This document shows positions 15,220-23,093 of a stretch of 33,451 nucleotides of DNA, one piece after another; the stretch's first letter is position 1, and every line of letters begins with the position of its first letter. Origin of the DNA: Methanobrevibacter boviskoreani JH1 (GTDB lineage Archaea > Methanobacteriota > Methanobacteria > Methanobacteriales > Methanobacteriaceae); contig NZ_BAGX02000011.1 of assembly GCF_000320505.1 (NCBI RefSeq), forward strand, positions 1 to 33,451. Reading direction: 5' to 3'. The position numbers were made by a program, and so were the translations under genes. The notes under the pieces are model-generated. The model searched no databases and was not told where the DNA came from. It worked only from the letters and a program-made list of their open reading frames with translations.

Positions 15220-18200
15220 TTAGAATGGTAAATTAGTATATCTATTATATATTGTTGCAGTAGCGGTGTTCCAATTATTAATGGAACCGAATGTATTTCT
15301 TTTTGAAATACAATCTGCAGAATACCATTTACCGTTTACATATACTTCAGTCCAAACATGACCATACCAGCCATCTGTAAAGTGACAGTAACCGTGAACA
15401 TAACGTACAGTTATTCCTACAGCACGACACATAGCAACATAAAGGTTAGATTGATCACAACAGTTACCACTTTTTTTAGTTAAAGTTAATGCTGCACCTT
15501 GCTGGGAATTATAATAATAGTCATATAAGACATTATCTCTTACCCAATTAAACATAGCAACAGCTTTATCATAGTCTGAACTAAGACCAGAAGTTAAACT
15601 TTTTGCAAGAGCAGTAATGGATGATGTGTCTTTACCACTTGTTGTATCGATGGCAGTATAGCTTGGAAGTTGCTTATTCTCACCATAATATGCGAGGACT
15701 CTGCTGAATGCCTCGATTAAAGCATTGTATGAAACTTTTCCAACAGTTGTTGTTGAATAGTTAGGGCCTTGTTTATAATTTAATATGAATTTGTAGGTCC
15801 TACTTGCAGAGTCAACATAGCCTGCTTTGTTTAAATTACCATTGATTGTATCTCCCATATTTGGGCTTGATGGTTCATCTAATGAACCGATAATAGGTAT
15901 ATTACCCATATTATTAGCGTTAATTTGTGCAATAGCTCTAGATTCATAGTATAAGAATTGAGCTAGGGTACATTTATATGAACCGACAGTTACACTTTTT
16001 GGTAACTTTTTATTTTTCGCATAATATTCTTTAACTACTTTAGCAGCACTAATAATCTGATTAATTGTTACATATTTGGTTGTTACAGAATTACTATGGG
16101 CAGTAGTTTCTTTACCTGATGTTATAGTAAGATAATCCGGTAATTTTTTATTTGAAAGATAATAATCAAGAGCAACACTAAATGCCTCAGTAAGGGTATT
16201 GAATGATACTCTATTAAGTGCGGTTGTTGAATAGTTAGGAGCCTGCATATAATTTAATATGAATTTGTAGGTCCTAGTTGCAGAGTCAACATAGCCTGTT
16301 TTGTTTAAATTACCATTGATTGTATCTCCCATATTCGGGTTACTTGCTGGATCAACTGAAGCAATAATAGGTATATTAGCCATATTATTTGCGTTAATTT
16401 GTGCAATAGCTCTAGATGCATAATATAAGTATTGAGCTATAGTGACTTTAGTTGAACCAATAGTAACTGTTGATGGAAGAGAACCATGATCTGCATAATA
16501 TTTTTTAACTACTTTAGCAGCATTTACAATCTGATTAATAGTTAAATATGTAGCTGGCTGATTATTAATAGTAATCTTTTTACTAGCTGAATTGCTGTTA
16601 TAAATATTATTTCCAACTATACTTATTTTAGCGGTATATGTTCCCTTGCTTAAATTGTATGCAATTTTAACATTTCCATTGGAGTCAGTTTTAACTGTAT
16701 AAAGTTTTCCTGCAATGGTAACATTAACATATTGATTTACGATTTTTTTACCAAGATTATCATATACGCTAAAATTATAATATCCAGTTTTACTGGTAGT
16801 TGTAAGGTCATTTGCTTTTATGACATAAGATAATTTTTTAACTACAATTTTTCCAGTTGAATTAGCACTATAACGATAGGAATCACCGTTGAAACTATAA
16901 GTCACAGTATAAGTTCCAGGATTTAAATTAATCACATATTGTGCTTTACCTTTACTGTCTGTAACTAATTTATAAACAGAGTTACCAATTTTAAGGTAAA
17001 CCTCTTTTTTAGCCAAAGCATTACCTTTGAAATCTTTCAGTACAATAACGAATTTGGAACCATCCTTATAATACACAGTTACATTGGAAGCGGATATGTT
17101 AGGATTTGTTTTAGTAACTTTAATTACTGCAGATCCATTAGAACTATTATAGTTTTTATCACCAGCAAATAAATAGCTTATTTTATAGCTATTACCTCCC
17201 CTTAAATTTATTTGGAGTTTTGCAATTCCATTTGAATCAGTTACAACATCATAGTTTACACCAACTATGGTGAATCTAACTTTTTTATTTGCAAGAACTT
17301 TACCATTTTTATCTTTTAATACAACTGTATAATAAGTTCCGGTACCACCAATTATGGTAACATTTTTACCAATAATTGTAGTATTATAAAAACCTGTAAC
17401 ATCTTTATTATTAATTGCTACACTAGAAGGTAAACGTTTATTATTACCATAAGATACAAGTACATCGGCGAAAGCCCTAATTAAATTATTATATGAAACC
17501 CTTCCAAGAGTTGTAGTTGAATAATTAGGACCTTGATTATAATTTAATATGAATTTGTAGGTCCTGGTAGCTGAATCAACATATCCGGATTTAGCTAGAT
17601 TACCACTATTAACATCTCCCATATTAGGGCTGGAAGGTTCATTTAAAGATTTAACAATAGGGATATTTGCTTTATTACCTGAATTTAACTGTGAAATAGC
17701 TTTAGACTCATAGTATAAGAACTGAGATAAAGTACATTTTACAGAACCTATCATCACGGTACTTGGAAGTTTACCGTTAGCTGCATAATATTCTTTAACA
17801 ACTTTAGATGCAGCAATGATTTGATTAATACTTACAGAACTAACAGAATTTGCACCTGCAGTGGTTTTAGAACCATATTTAAGGGTTAAATAATCAGGTA
17901 ACTTATTGTTAGATCCATAATAATCAAGAGCAACACTAAATGCTTCAATTAATCTATTATAAGATACTCTTTTAAGAGTGGTTGTTGAATAATTAGGACC
18001 TTGTAAATAATTTAATATGAATTTGTAGGTCCTGGTAGCTGAATCAACATAGGCAGATTTAGTTAATTTACCACTTACGGAATCACCACTATTTGGACTG
18101 GAAGGCTCATCCATAGATCCAATAATTTTAATATTTGCCTTATTGCCAGAGTTAAGTTGAGATATAGCTTTAGATTCATAATATAAGAATTGAGCTAAGC

Positions 18201-18786
18201 TAACTTTCACTGAACCAATAGTGACGGTACTTGGTAATTTACCATATGAAGCATAGTAATTTTTAACATATTTAGCAGCACTAATAATTTGACTAATACT
18301 AAAAGTATTAGAGTTTGCAGAACCTGCAGCTTTAGGTTTTACAAGGGAAGAATTACCTACACCAGTATTATTTTTTGCTGAAATTGTAGTATTCTTAACT
18401 TCATTAGAAGAATTATTCCTGCCGATATTATTTGATGTGGAATTATTTACACTAATATTATTGGGTGTAGAACTATTTTCTAATGTGCTGTTAGTAACGG
18501 ATGTACTTACTGTACTGGAAACATTCCCGTTAGGAGCATCCCCAATATTATTATAATCATCTGAAACAGTTGCAGATAAGTTGTTTGCACTTCCAATAGC
18601 AGACGTACTTAAACCTATTGAATTTGTACTTTCATTATCATAAACATTTTGAACTGAATCTTGAACCGAAGAATTTGACATGCTAACCGTAGTTCCATTA
18701 TCCAAATCAGTAGCAGAAACTGCACCAACACATAAAAAGATAATGAGAACTAGAATTAAGCTAAAATATCTAAATTTCTTCGACAT
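15220..18786 (-). CDS. secreted pseudomurein endopeptidase with pseudomurein-binding repeats (C71-like)
   Basis: This protein of 1188 aa has a signal peptide at 1-25 (LILVLIIFLCVGAVSA) and an Asn/Ser/Thr-rich linker to about 160. Two pairs of pseudomurein-binding repeats lie at about 162-307 and 318-463, with recurring motifs QIISAAKYVKNYYASYGKLP and YVDSATRTYKFILNY. Three Ig-like domains occupy about 470-742, then two more repeat pairs at 745-896 and 902-1044. The C-terminal transglutaminase-fold peptidase domain (1049-1188) has the triad C1109 (SGNCCDQSNLY), H1143 (GHVWTEV) and D1158 (YSADCIS), as in the phage enzymes PeiW and PeiP. By homology it cleaves the peptide cross-link of pseudomurein outside the cell, in wall turnover or cell separation. 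The start is set by AGGAGG six bases before 18786. The repeat pairs share long DNA stretches. Confidence 0.9.
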   Translation of the reverse strand: MSKKFRYFSLILVLIIFLCVGAVSATDLDNGTTVSMSNSSVQDSVQNVYDNESTNSIGLSTSAIGSANNLSATVSDDYNNIGDAPNGNVSSTVSTSVTNSTLENSSTPNNISVNNSTSNNIGRNNSSNEVKNTTISAKNNTGVGNSSLVKPKAAGSANSNTFSISQIISAAKYVKNYYASYGKLPSTVTIGSVKVSLAQFLYYESKAISQLNSGNKANIKIIGSMDEPSSPNSGDSVSGKLTKSAYVDSATRTYKFILNYLQGPNYSTTTLKRVSYNRLIEAFSVALDYYGSNNKLPDYLTLKYGSKTTAGANSVSSVSINQIIAASKVVKEYYAANGKLPSTVMIGSVKCTLSQFLYYESKAISQLNSGNKANIPIVKSLNEPSSPNMGDVNSGNLAKSGYVDSATRTYKFILNYNQGPNYSTTTLGRVSYNNLIRAFADVLVSYGNNKRLPSSVAINNKDVTGFYNTTIIGKNVTIIGGTGTYYTVVLKDKNGKVLANKKVRFTIVGVNYDVVTDSNGIAKLQINLRGGNSYKISYLFAGDKNYNSSNGSAVIKVTKTNPNISASNVTVYYKDGSKFVIVLKDFKGNALAKKEVYLKIGNSVYKLVTDSKGKAQYVINLNPGTYTVTYSFNGDSYRYSANSTGKIVVKKLSYVIKANDLTTTSKTGYYNFSVYDNLGKKIVNQYVNVTIAGKLYTVKTDSNGNVKIAYNLSKGTYTAKISIVGNNIYNSNSASKKITINNQPATYLTINQIVNAAKVVKKYYADHGSLPSTVTIGSTKVTIAQYLYYASRAIAQINANNMANIPIIASVDPASNPNMGDTINGNLNKTGYVDSATRTYKFILNYMQAPNYSTTALNRVSFNTLTEAFSVALDYYLSNKKLPDYLTITSGKETTAHSNSVTTKYVTINQIISAAKVVKEYYAKNKKLPKSVTVGSYKCTLAQFLYYESRAIAQINANNMGNIPIIGSLDEPSSPNMGDTINGNLNKAGYVDSASRTYKFILNYKQGPNYSTTTVGKVSYNALIEAFSRVLAYYGENKQLPSYTAIDTTSGKDTSSITALAKSLTSGLSSDYDKAVAMFNWVRDNVLYDYYYNSQQGAALTLTKKSGNCCDQSNLYVAMCRAVGITVRYVHGYCHFTDGWYGHVWTEVYVNGKWYSADCISKRNTFGSINNWNTATATIYNRYTNLPF
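15777..18033 (-). repeat. four homogenised DNA repeats in the pseudomurein-binding domains
   Basis: The same 25 bases, beginning AATTTAATATGAATTTGTAG and ending GTCCT on the plus strand, occur at 15777-15801, 16251-16275, 17541-17565 and 18009-18033, once in each repeat pair; they encode RTYKFILN. Around the two C-terminal copies the identity extends over most of about 80 bp. Identity at synonymous sites suggests gene conversion or recent duplication. Confidence 0.9.
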
Positions 18787-19781
18787 TTTTCGCCTCCTAT
18801 TCAAATTTTAAAATTATATCCAAATAACTTTGACTTTTAAAAATCATATAATTAAAAGTTTAATAATCTATGAATCCTTATAATTAAAATCATTTTAAAA
18901 CTATTGAAATAAAATTTAAAAAAAACGTCAGTAATCATAAAGAGTAGAAAATTATTCCTTAACTTATAATTTTTAAAACTCATGGATTAATAGAAATAAT
19001 TTCATATATAAATCTAAGTAGAAAATTGTATATAAAGGTTATGATTAAGAAATAGAGCACAAATCTGTCTGTATTAATCAAAAACAGTGCAATACTATTT
19101 AAAATAACTAAAATAAGATTAAAATAGGATAAAATTAATATAAAAATCTAAGATTTATCTCAGTTAAAATTCGGGGGATACATGGTTTTAAAACTTAAAT
19201 AGATATATAAGACTTGTATCATATCAAAATAAGATAAGATTGAGCTCTGATTTATAAAAATAGAAATGTCTTATTGTATGATAAAGATATTTAAACACTA
19301 TTAAATGTTTGTTTTATCATAACTCTAATTTAATCGAATATATAAAATTCAGATAAAATCATATAAAAATCGATAAAAAAATTGAAAATCATGCTTGAAA
19401 AAATAAGTAGAAAAGGATATATAATTAAACAATTAACAATTGTAAATTAAAACATTTTACATTAATTACTTTAAAATAGACTTAATAGTATGGAAACCAT
19501 CCTCATCGGAAATTTCTTCAACCCAGATATTGTACTTTAAAATAGACTTAATTAAGTATGCATATTTTTTGTAATCTTTACTATTTTAATCTCTTTTAAG
19601 GACTACTATTGTGTAAACAGATTAATGACCTTGAAGAGATGGATTATATATTTCTATAGGATTACAACTATAAAATCAGTTTTCTATTATCTGAGTTTAA
19701 AACAATTTTATCCAGATAAATTATTAAAAATAGATGAAATGAATATTAGAATTAATTAATATAATCTGAAATTGACATTAA
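18787..19781. other. 995-bp spacer upstream of the endopeptidase gene
   Basis: No intact gene is seen. From the endopeptidase side it holds the ribosome-binding site AGGAGG (18793-18798) and minus-strand TATA-like sequences: CTTTATATAC at 19028-19037 and GATTTATATATG just below it. These would give an unusually long leader near 200 bases; a closer, weaker AT box lies near 18843-18852. A small palindrome (AAATCT and AGATTT) lies at 19144-19156, and an inverted repeat TATGATAAA and TTTATCATA at 19277-19285 and 19313-19321. A broken coding fragment lies at 19466-19618. Confidence 0.5.
19466..19618 (-). pseudogene. decayed coding fragment of unknown origin
   Basis: On the minus strand, one frame reads VYTIVVLKRD, a stop, and then 39 residues ending in TAA. 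These include NSKDYKKYAYLIKSILKYN, NIWVEEISDEDGFHTIKS and a final ILK. The mixture of acidic, aromatic and hydrophobic residues looks like real protein, unlike the surrounding AT-rich spacer. Upstream, another frame (TDFIVVIL, stop, KYIIHLFKVINLFTQ, two stops) may continue it. The last codons repeat an earlier segment: TACTTTAAAATAGACTTAAT occurs at 19467-19486 and 19533-19552, 66 bp apart, both coding IKSILK. I do not recognise the parent protein. There is no start codon in a good context. Confidence 0.45.
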
Positions 19782-22220
19782 TTAAATCATATACATTTCA
19801 TTAAAACCTATGAATTCTTCATCCCTATTCCAACCTAATGCGATGTTTGGAATATTTCTATGTTTGTCTTTGGTGTCATATCCATATATATTGGAAGTTA
19901 GACCAACAAGTATTAAAACATCCTGGGCCCTTGAGAATGCAACAAAATAACGTCTTGTCAGATCATCAAAGGAACGGTCAACCTGGTCCCTTTTAACTAT
20001 TTTCATATCTTTACTATATTTACGAATTCTATCCTCGAGCTCCTGGTCTTGTCCGCCTTTTTTGGGAAATCTTAAAAAGCTTGTGTTTGCAAGGTCCTTG
20101 TCAAATTCAGAACCTACATCAACTATTACGAGAGGAAATTCCAGACCCTTGGATTGATGTATGGACATTATATTAAGTCTATTGTCTGGTAGGGTTTCAA
20201 GTAATTCCTCTTCAATACTTACCCCGCCGGATGCAATTGGTATGAATACATTCCAATATAATTCATTGATTGATTTAATTTCTTTTGACTCTGTATCAAA
20301 GTATATCTCAGAACCATATTCATTGAAGAATCCTGTCTGGTTAATGGTCTGGGTAATAGCCTCAAGATAAACAATCCCTTCAACATCTTCCTGAAGGTAA
20401 TCGATCCATGTTAATAGCTTGTATGCAAGATCCATTAATCTTACACTGGAAGGCCATTTGTCCATCTTATATGGTTTTCTAAGTTGCCATAATTCTACAA
20501 ATTCCTTGAGGGTAATGGGACTTACAGGCTCCGGATCCTTATCCATGAATTTACGTGCGTTTTCTCTCCAACGTCTCATAATTCTAAATGATGATTTTGG
20601 AATGTTTTTATCCATTTTTTGAATCTTCATGTCGGGGTCAATACATTCTAGCATAAGTCCACAGAATATTTGTACAGCCTGAATATCCTGAATATCCTGA
20701 CCACGTGGATTAAAAACTTCCACATTACGTTTTTCAAGAGTTTTTCTAAGGTAGTATGGGAACTTGTAATTATGGCCCCTTGATGTTTCCTTTGTTGAGT
20801 ATGTCAAAAACGCAATATCTGATGCAGAACCGTCCTCACTGTCTAAACTAATCTCGATGTACTTGTCTTCTTTATCTTTGGATTTCAAGGCTAAGTTATT
20901 ACTGTTATTCAATTTTTCAAAGGATTTGGTATCCACAATATTCTGGACCTTCCTTCTTACAGTTCCCTTATTGATAAGTTCACTTATAAGATTTGACAAG
21001 TCCCTTGCAAGGATTTCCTGAGTGTTTCTGAAAAGACCAATAATCGGTATGTTTTTTCCCTTATTATTCTCAGGACATACGATTGGTGGCTTATGACTTA
21101 CACGCGCATTCTGATATTTTTCATCTAGTTCCGCAAAATGGTTACATAGATTGATAATATTCTCAGTGGATCTGTAATTCTCCTTAAGATTAATTACATT
21201 CACGTAAATGCCTAATGATTCTGATGCACGTTTCGGGAAATTGGTAAATAAGTCTACAGTCGCTCCCCTAAAACGGTACAATGATTGGTCATCATCACCT
21301 ACAACCGTTATATTTCCACCATTTCTAATTGCAAATTCGGCTATCTTAAAGTAAATCTTCTCTTGTAGGAGGTTTGTGTCCTGGTATTCATCTACAAGCA
21401 CTATTTTAACTTTGGATAAGAAGTCTTCAAATTCTTCATTTTCAAGTTTTTCAAGGAATAAATCCTCCAGCATCGGAAAATCAATACTGTTTCGTCCTCT
21501 AAGTTCTTTTTCATACTCATCGATAGCATCCAAAACCTGAATTTGCCCTGGATCTGTTGATGTTTGTCTTATCTCGTCCATATCAACAACATCATAGTAC
21601 ATCTTATTTTTAATGGATAAAATCATTTGACTCATCATGGATGGATTTTTGATTTTGTCTCTACCTTTAAGCTCTCCAAGATATTTTTGAAGGTCTTCGT
21701 TAAGATAACGATCATTTCTATAGAGACCTACATTGGTCATAGCAGATTCTGTAACGAAGGATTCAATGACATTAGGTAAATTAGTACCTGGCTGACGGTT
21801 GACTCTAAGTAAATCCTGTGCAACACTATCTACGGTACCGGTCAATATTTGGTTAAAATCAATATGGGCTATTTTTTGAATTTTTTCAAACTCATAACCT
21901 TTATTCATACCTTCATTTAAAAGGTAATCCTTGATTTTATATCCCCAATCTAATATTCTACTGGTTAATTCATCTGCAGCTTTTCGTGTGAATGTTGTGG
22001 CAACAATCTCCTCAGGTTCAACATCATCTACAAATAGGTATTTTAATATTTTAAGTACAATCACAGTTGTTTTACCAGAACCTGGACCTGCTACTATAAA
22101 AAGAGATTGATTTAAATCAGCTTGAATGGCAGATTTTTGATCTTGATTTGATGCTATGTCCCTTTCAAGTATCTTAACTACAATCTGTTCAAATTCCTCA
22201 TAACTAATCATATTAACCAT
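19782..22220 (-). CDS. UvrD/Rep/AddA-like SF1A DNA helicase
   Basis: This 812-aa helicase contains all the SF1A motifs in order: GPGSGKTT (residues 45-52), TTFTRKAADEL, VLVDEYQDTNLLQ with D277-E278, VVGDDDQSLYRFRGA, LKENYRST, MSIHQSKGLEFPLVIVD and RYFVAFSRAQDVLILVG. These give an ATP-driven 3'-5' translocase. It lacks the C-terminal nuclease domain of AddA or RecB and is longer than a minimal UvrD. The Fe-S nuclease at 10895-12100, also on the minus strand, could supply the missing nuclease activity; this is inference. The start may be 22220 or the fourth codon at 22211, because neither has a strong ribosome-binding site (GGTTAAT precedes 22211). It is probably monocistronic, with a long gap on both sides. 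Confidence 0.88.
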   Translation of the reverse strand: MVNMISYEEFEQIVVKILERDIASNQDQKSAIQADLNQSLFIVAGPGSGKTTVIVLKILKYLFVDDVEPEEIVATTFTRKAADELTSRILDWGYKIKDYLLNEGMNKGYEFEKIQKIAHIDFNQILTGTVDSVAQDLLRVNRQPGTNLPNVIESFVTESAMTNVGLYRNDRYLNEDLQKYLGELKGRDKIKNPSMMSQMILSIKNKMYYDVVDMDEIRQTSTDPGQIQVLDAIDEYEKELRGRNSIDFPMLEDLFLEKLENEEFEDFLSKVKIVLVDEYQDTNLLQEKIYFKIAEFAIRNGGNITVVGDDDQSLYRFRGATVDLFTNFPKRASESLGIYVNVINLKENYRSTENIINLCNHFAELDEKYQNARVSHKPPIVCPENNKGKNIPIIGLFRNTQEILARDLSNLISELINKGTVRRKVQNIVDTKSFEKLNNSNNLALKSKDKEDKYIEISLDSEDGSASDIAFLTYSTKETSRGHNYKFPYYLRKTLEKRNVEVFNPRGQDIQDIQAVQIFCGLMLECIDPDMKIQKMDKNIPKSSFRIMRRWRENARKFMDKDPEPVSPITLKEFVELWQLRKPYKMDKWPSSVRLMDLAYKLLTWIDYLQEDVEGIVYLEAITQTINQTGFFNEYGSEIYFDTESKEIKSINELYWNVFIPIASGGVSIEEELLETLPDNRLNIMSIHQSKGLEFPLVIVDVGSEFDKDLANTSFLRFPKKGGQDQELEDRIRKYSKDMKIVKRDQVDRSFDDLTRRYFVAFSRAQDVLILVGLTSNIYGYDTKDKHRNIPNIALGWNRDEEFIGFNEMYMI

Positions 22221-22384
22221 TAAAAAAAGATTTTTATAGAAAACTATTTATTTTTTCTATTTATAAACGTTTACTGTGTTTATGAAAACTAATAATAGTT
22301 TTGATAGGTTTTATAATATAAATTTATCTTTAAACTTTTTTTTTAATTATTGGAATTTAAAAGTAAAATAATACAAATATTTAG

Positions 22385-23040
22385 GGGTCTGAAATTTAGT
22401 ACTTTAAAATAATCTTCTATTTTTTCCTCATATTGGTTTATATTTCTCACAGTTGACAAGTTTATTTAGTAATTCTCTTTTAATTTTTTGAATTTGGACT
22501 TTTGTATCTTTTTATTATTGTTAAAGACGTCTAGTGAGTAACTTATTTTGTCGTTAATTTTTCTTTTGTGAAAATGAAAGGAACTATTTTATAATTGTTA
22601 ATTATTAATTGGTAGTTTTTAAAGCTGTAATAACCTTTATTAAATATTAAGATGTATCTTTTTCTTATTGGTCTTCATTTATGTAGTTATTTTAAAATTT
22701 TTTAAAAAGTTTTGTATCATTCGGGACACCAGAATGTAATGATATTGTAACAGTAGTTAAAGAAGTAATCAAGTATAAATGTAGCTTTAAATCCATTATA
22801 ATGGTCTTTAGGAGAGGAATAACTTTATTTTAAATCTTTTTTGTAAGTTTTTTTTACTTTGTCTTTTGAAATCTAATTCTATTGGTGTTGTATCTACAAT
22901 AAAATCTTTTTTCTTATTTTTGTAGTTTTCAGAGTATTTTAAAATGCTGTTTGCTGAATTGATGTATTTTTTGATGGAATTTTTTTGGGAAGTAATCGTA
23001 AATTTCATGAGCTTCTAAAACTTGATCTATTTTAAAAAAG
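22385..23040 (-). pseudogene. frameshifted DDE transposase remnant
   Basis: Reading the minus strand across several frames rebuilds a DDE-type insertion-sequence transposase. In order I see KIDQVLEAHEIYDYFPK, then KKKDFIVDTTPIELDFKRQ (first Asp motif), SYSSPKDHYNGFKATFILDY, TSLTTVTISLHSGVPNDTKL with FKKILK, a stop, LHK, a stop, RPIRKRYILIFNKGYYSFKN, NNYKIVPFIFTKE, then KIKRELLNKLVNCEKY and EEKIEDYFKVLNF. At least five frameshifts and two stops interrupt it. The second catalytic Asp expected in the I-x-D-K/R-G-Y-Y-S motif is Asn here. The C-terminal tail is missing and I could not find terminal inverted repeats. It lies between the helicase and the third giant surface gene. The remaining 22221-22384 sequence is AT-rich and holds the helicase leader. 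Confidence 0.82.
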
Positions 23041-23049
23041 AATAAATAT

Positions 23050-23064
23050 GGGGATTTACTCCCC
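23050..23064 (-). terminator. GC-rich hairpin downstream of the third surface gene
   Basis: GGGGA and TCCCC flank TTTAC, a perfect 5-bp stem that stands out in AT-rich sequence 30 bases after the stop at 23094. On the minus strand it is followed by ATATTTATTCTTTTTT, so it resembles an intrinsic-type terminator. It might instead be part of the adjacent insertion-sequence end. Confidence 0.5.
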
Positions 23065-23093
23065 AGATGTAAATTTTTAATTTTTTTAGAAAT

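Noticed and set aside
19589-19680. TAG stops in the decayed fragment as pyrrolysine codons
   Set aside because: A TAA stop and frame changes also break the reading, and no pyl genes are visible; ordinary decay is simpler.
22808-23008. A real 66-aa gene
   Set aside because: Its sequence is the N-terminal part of the transposase remnant, continued in other frames downstream.
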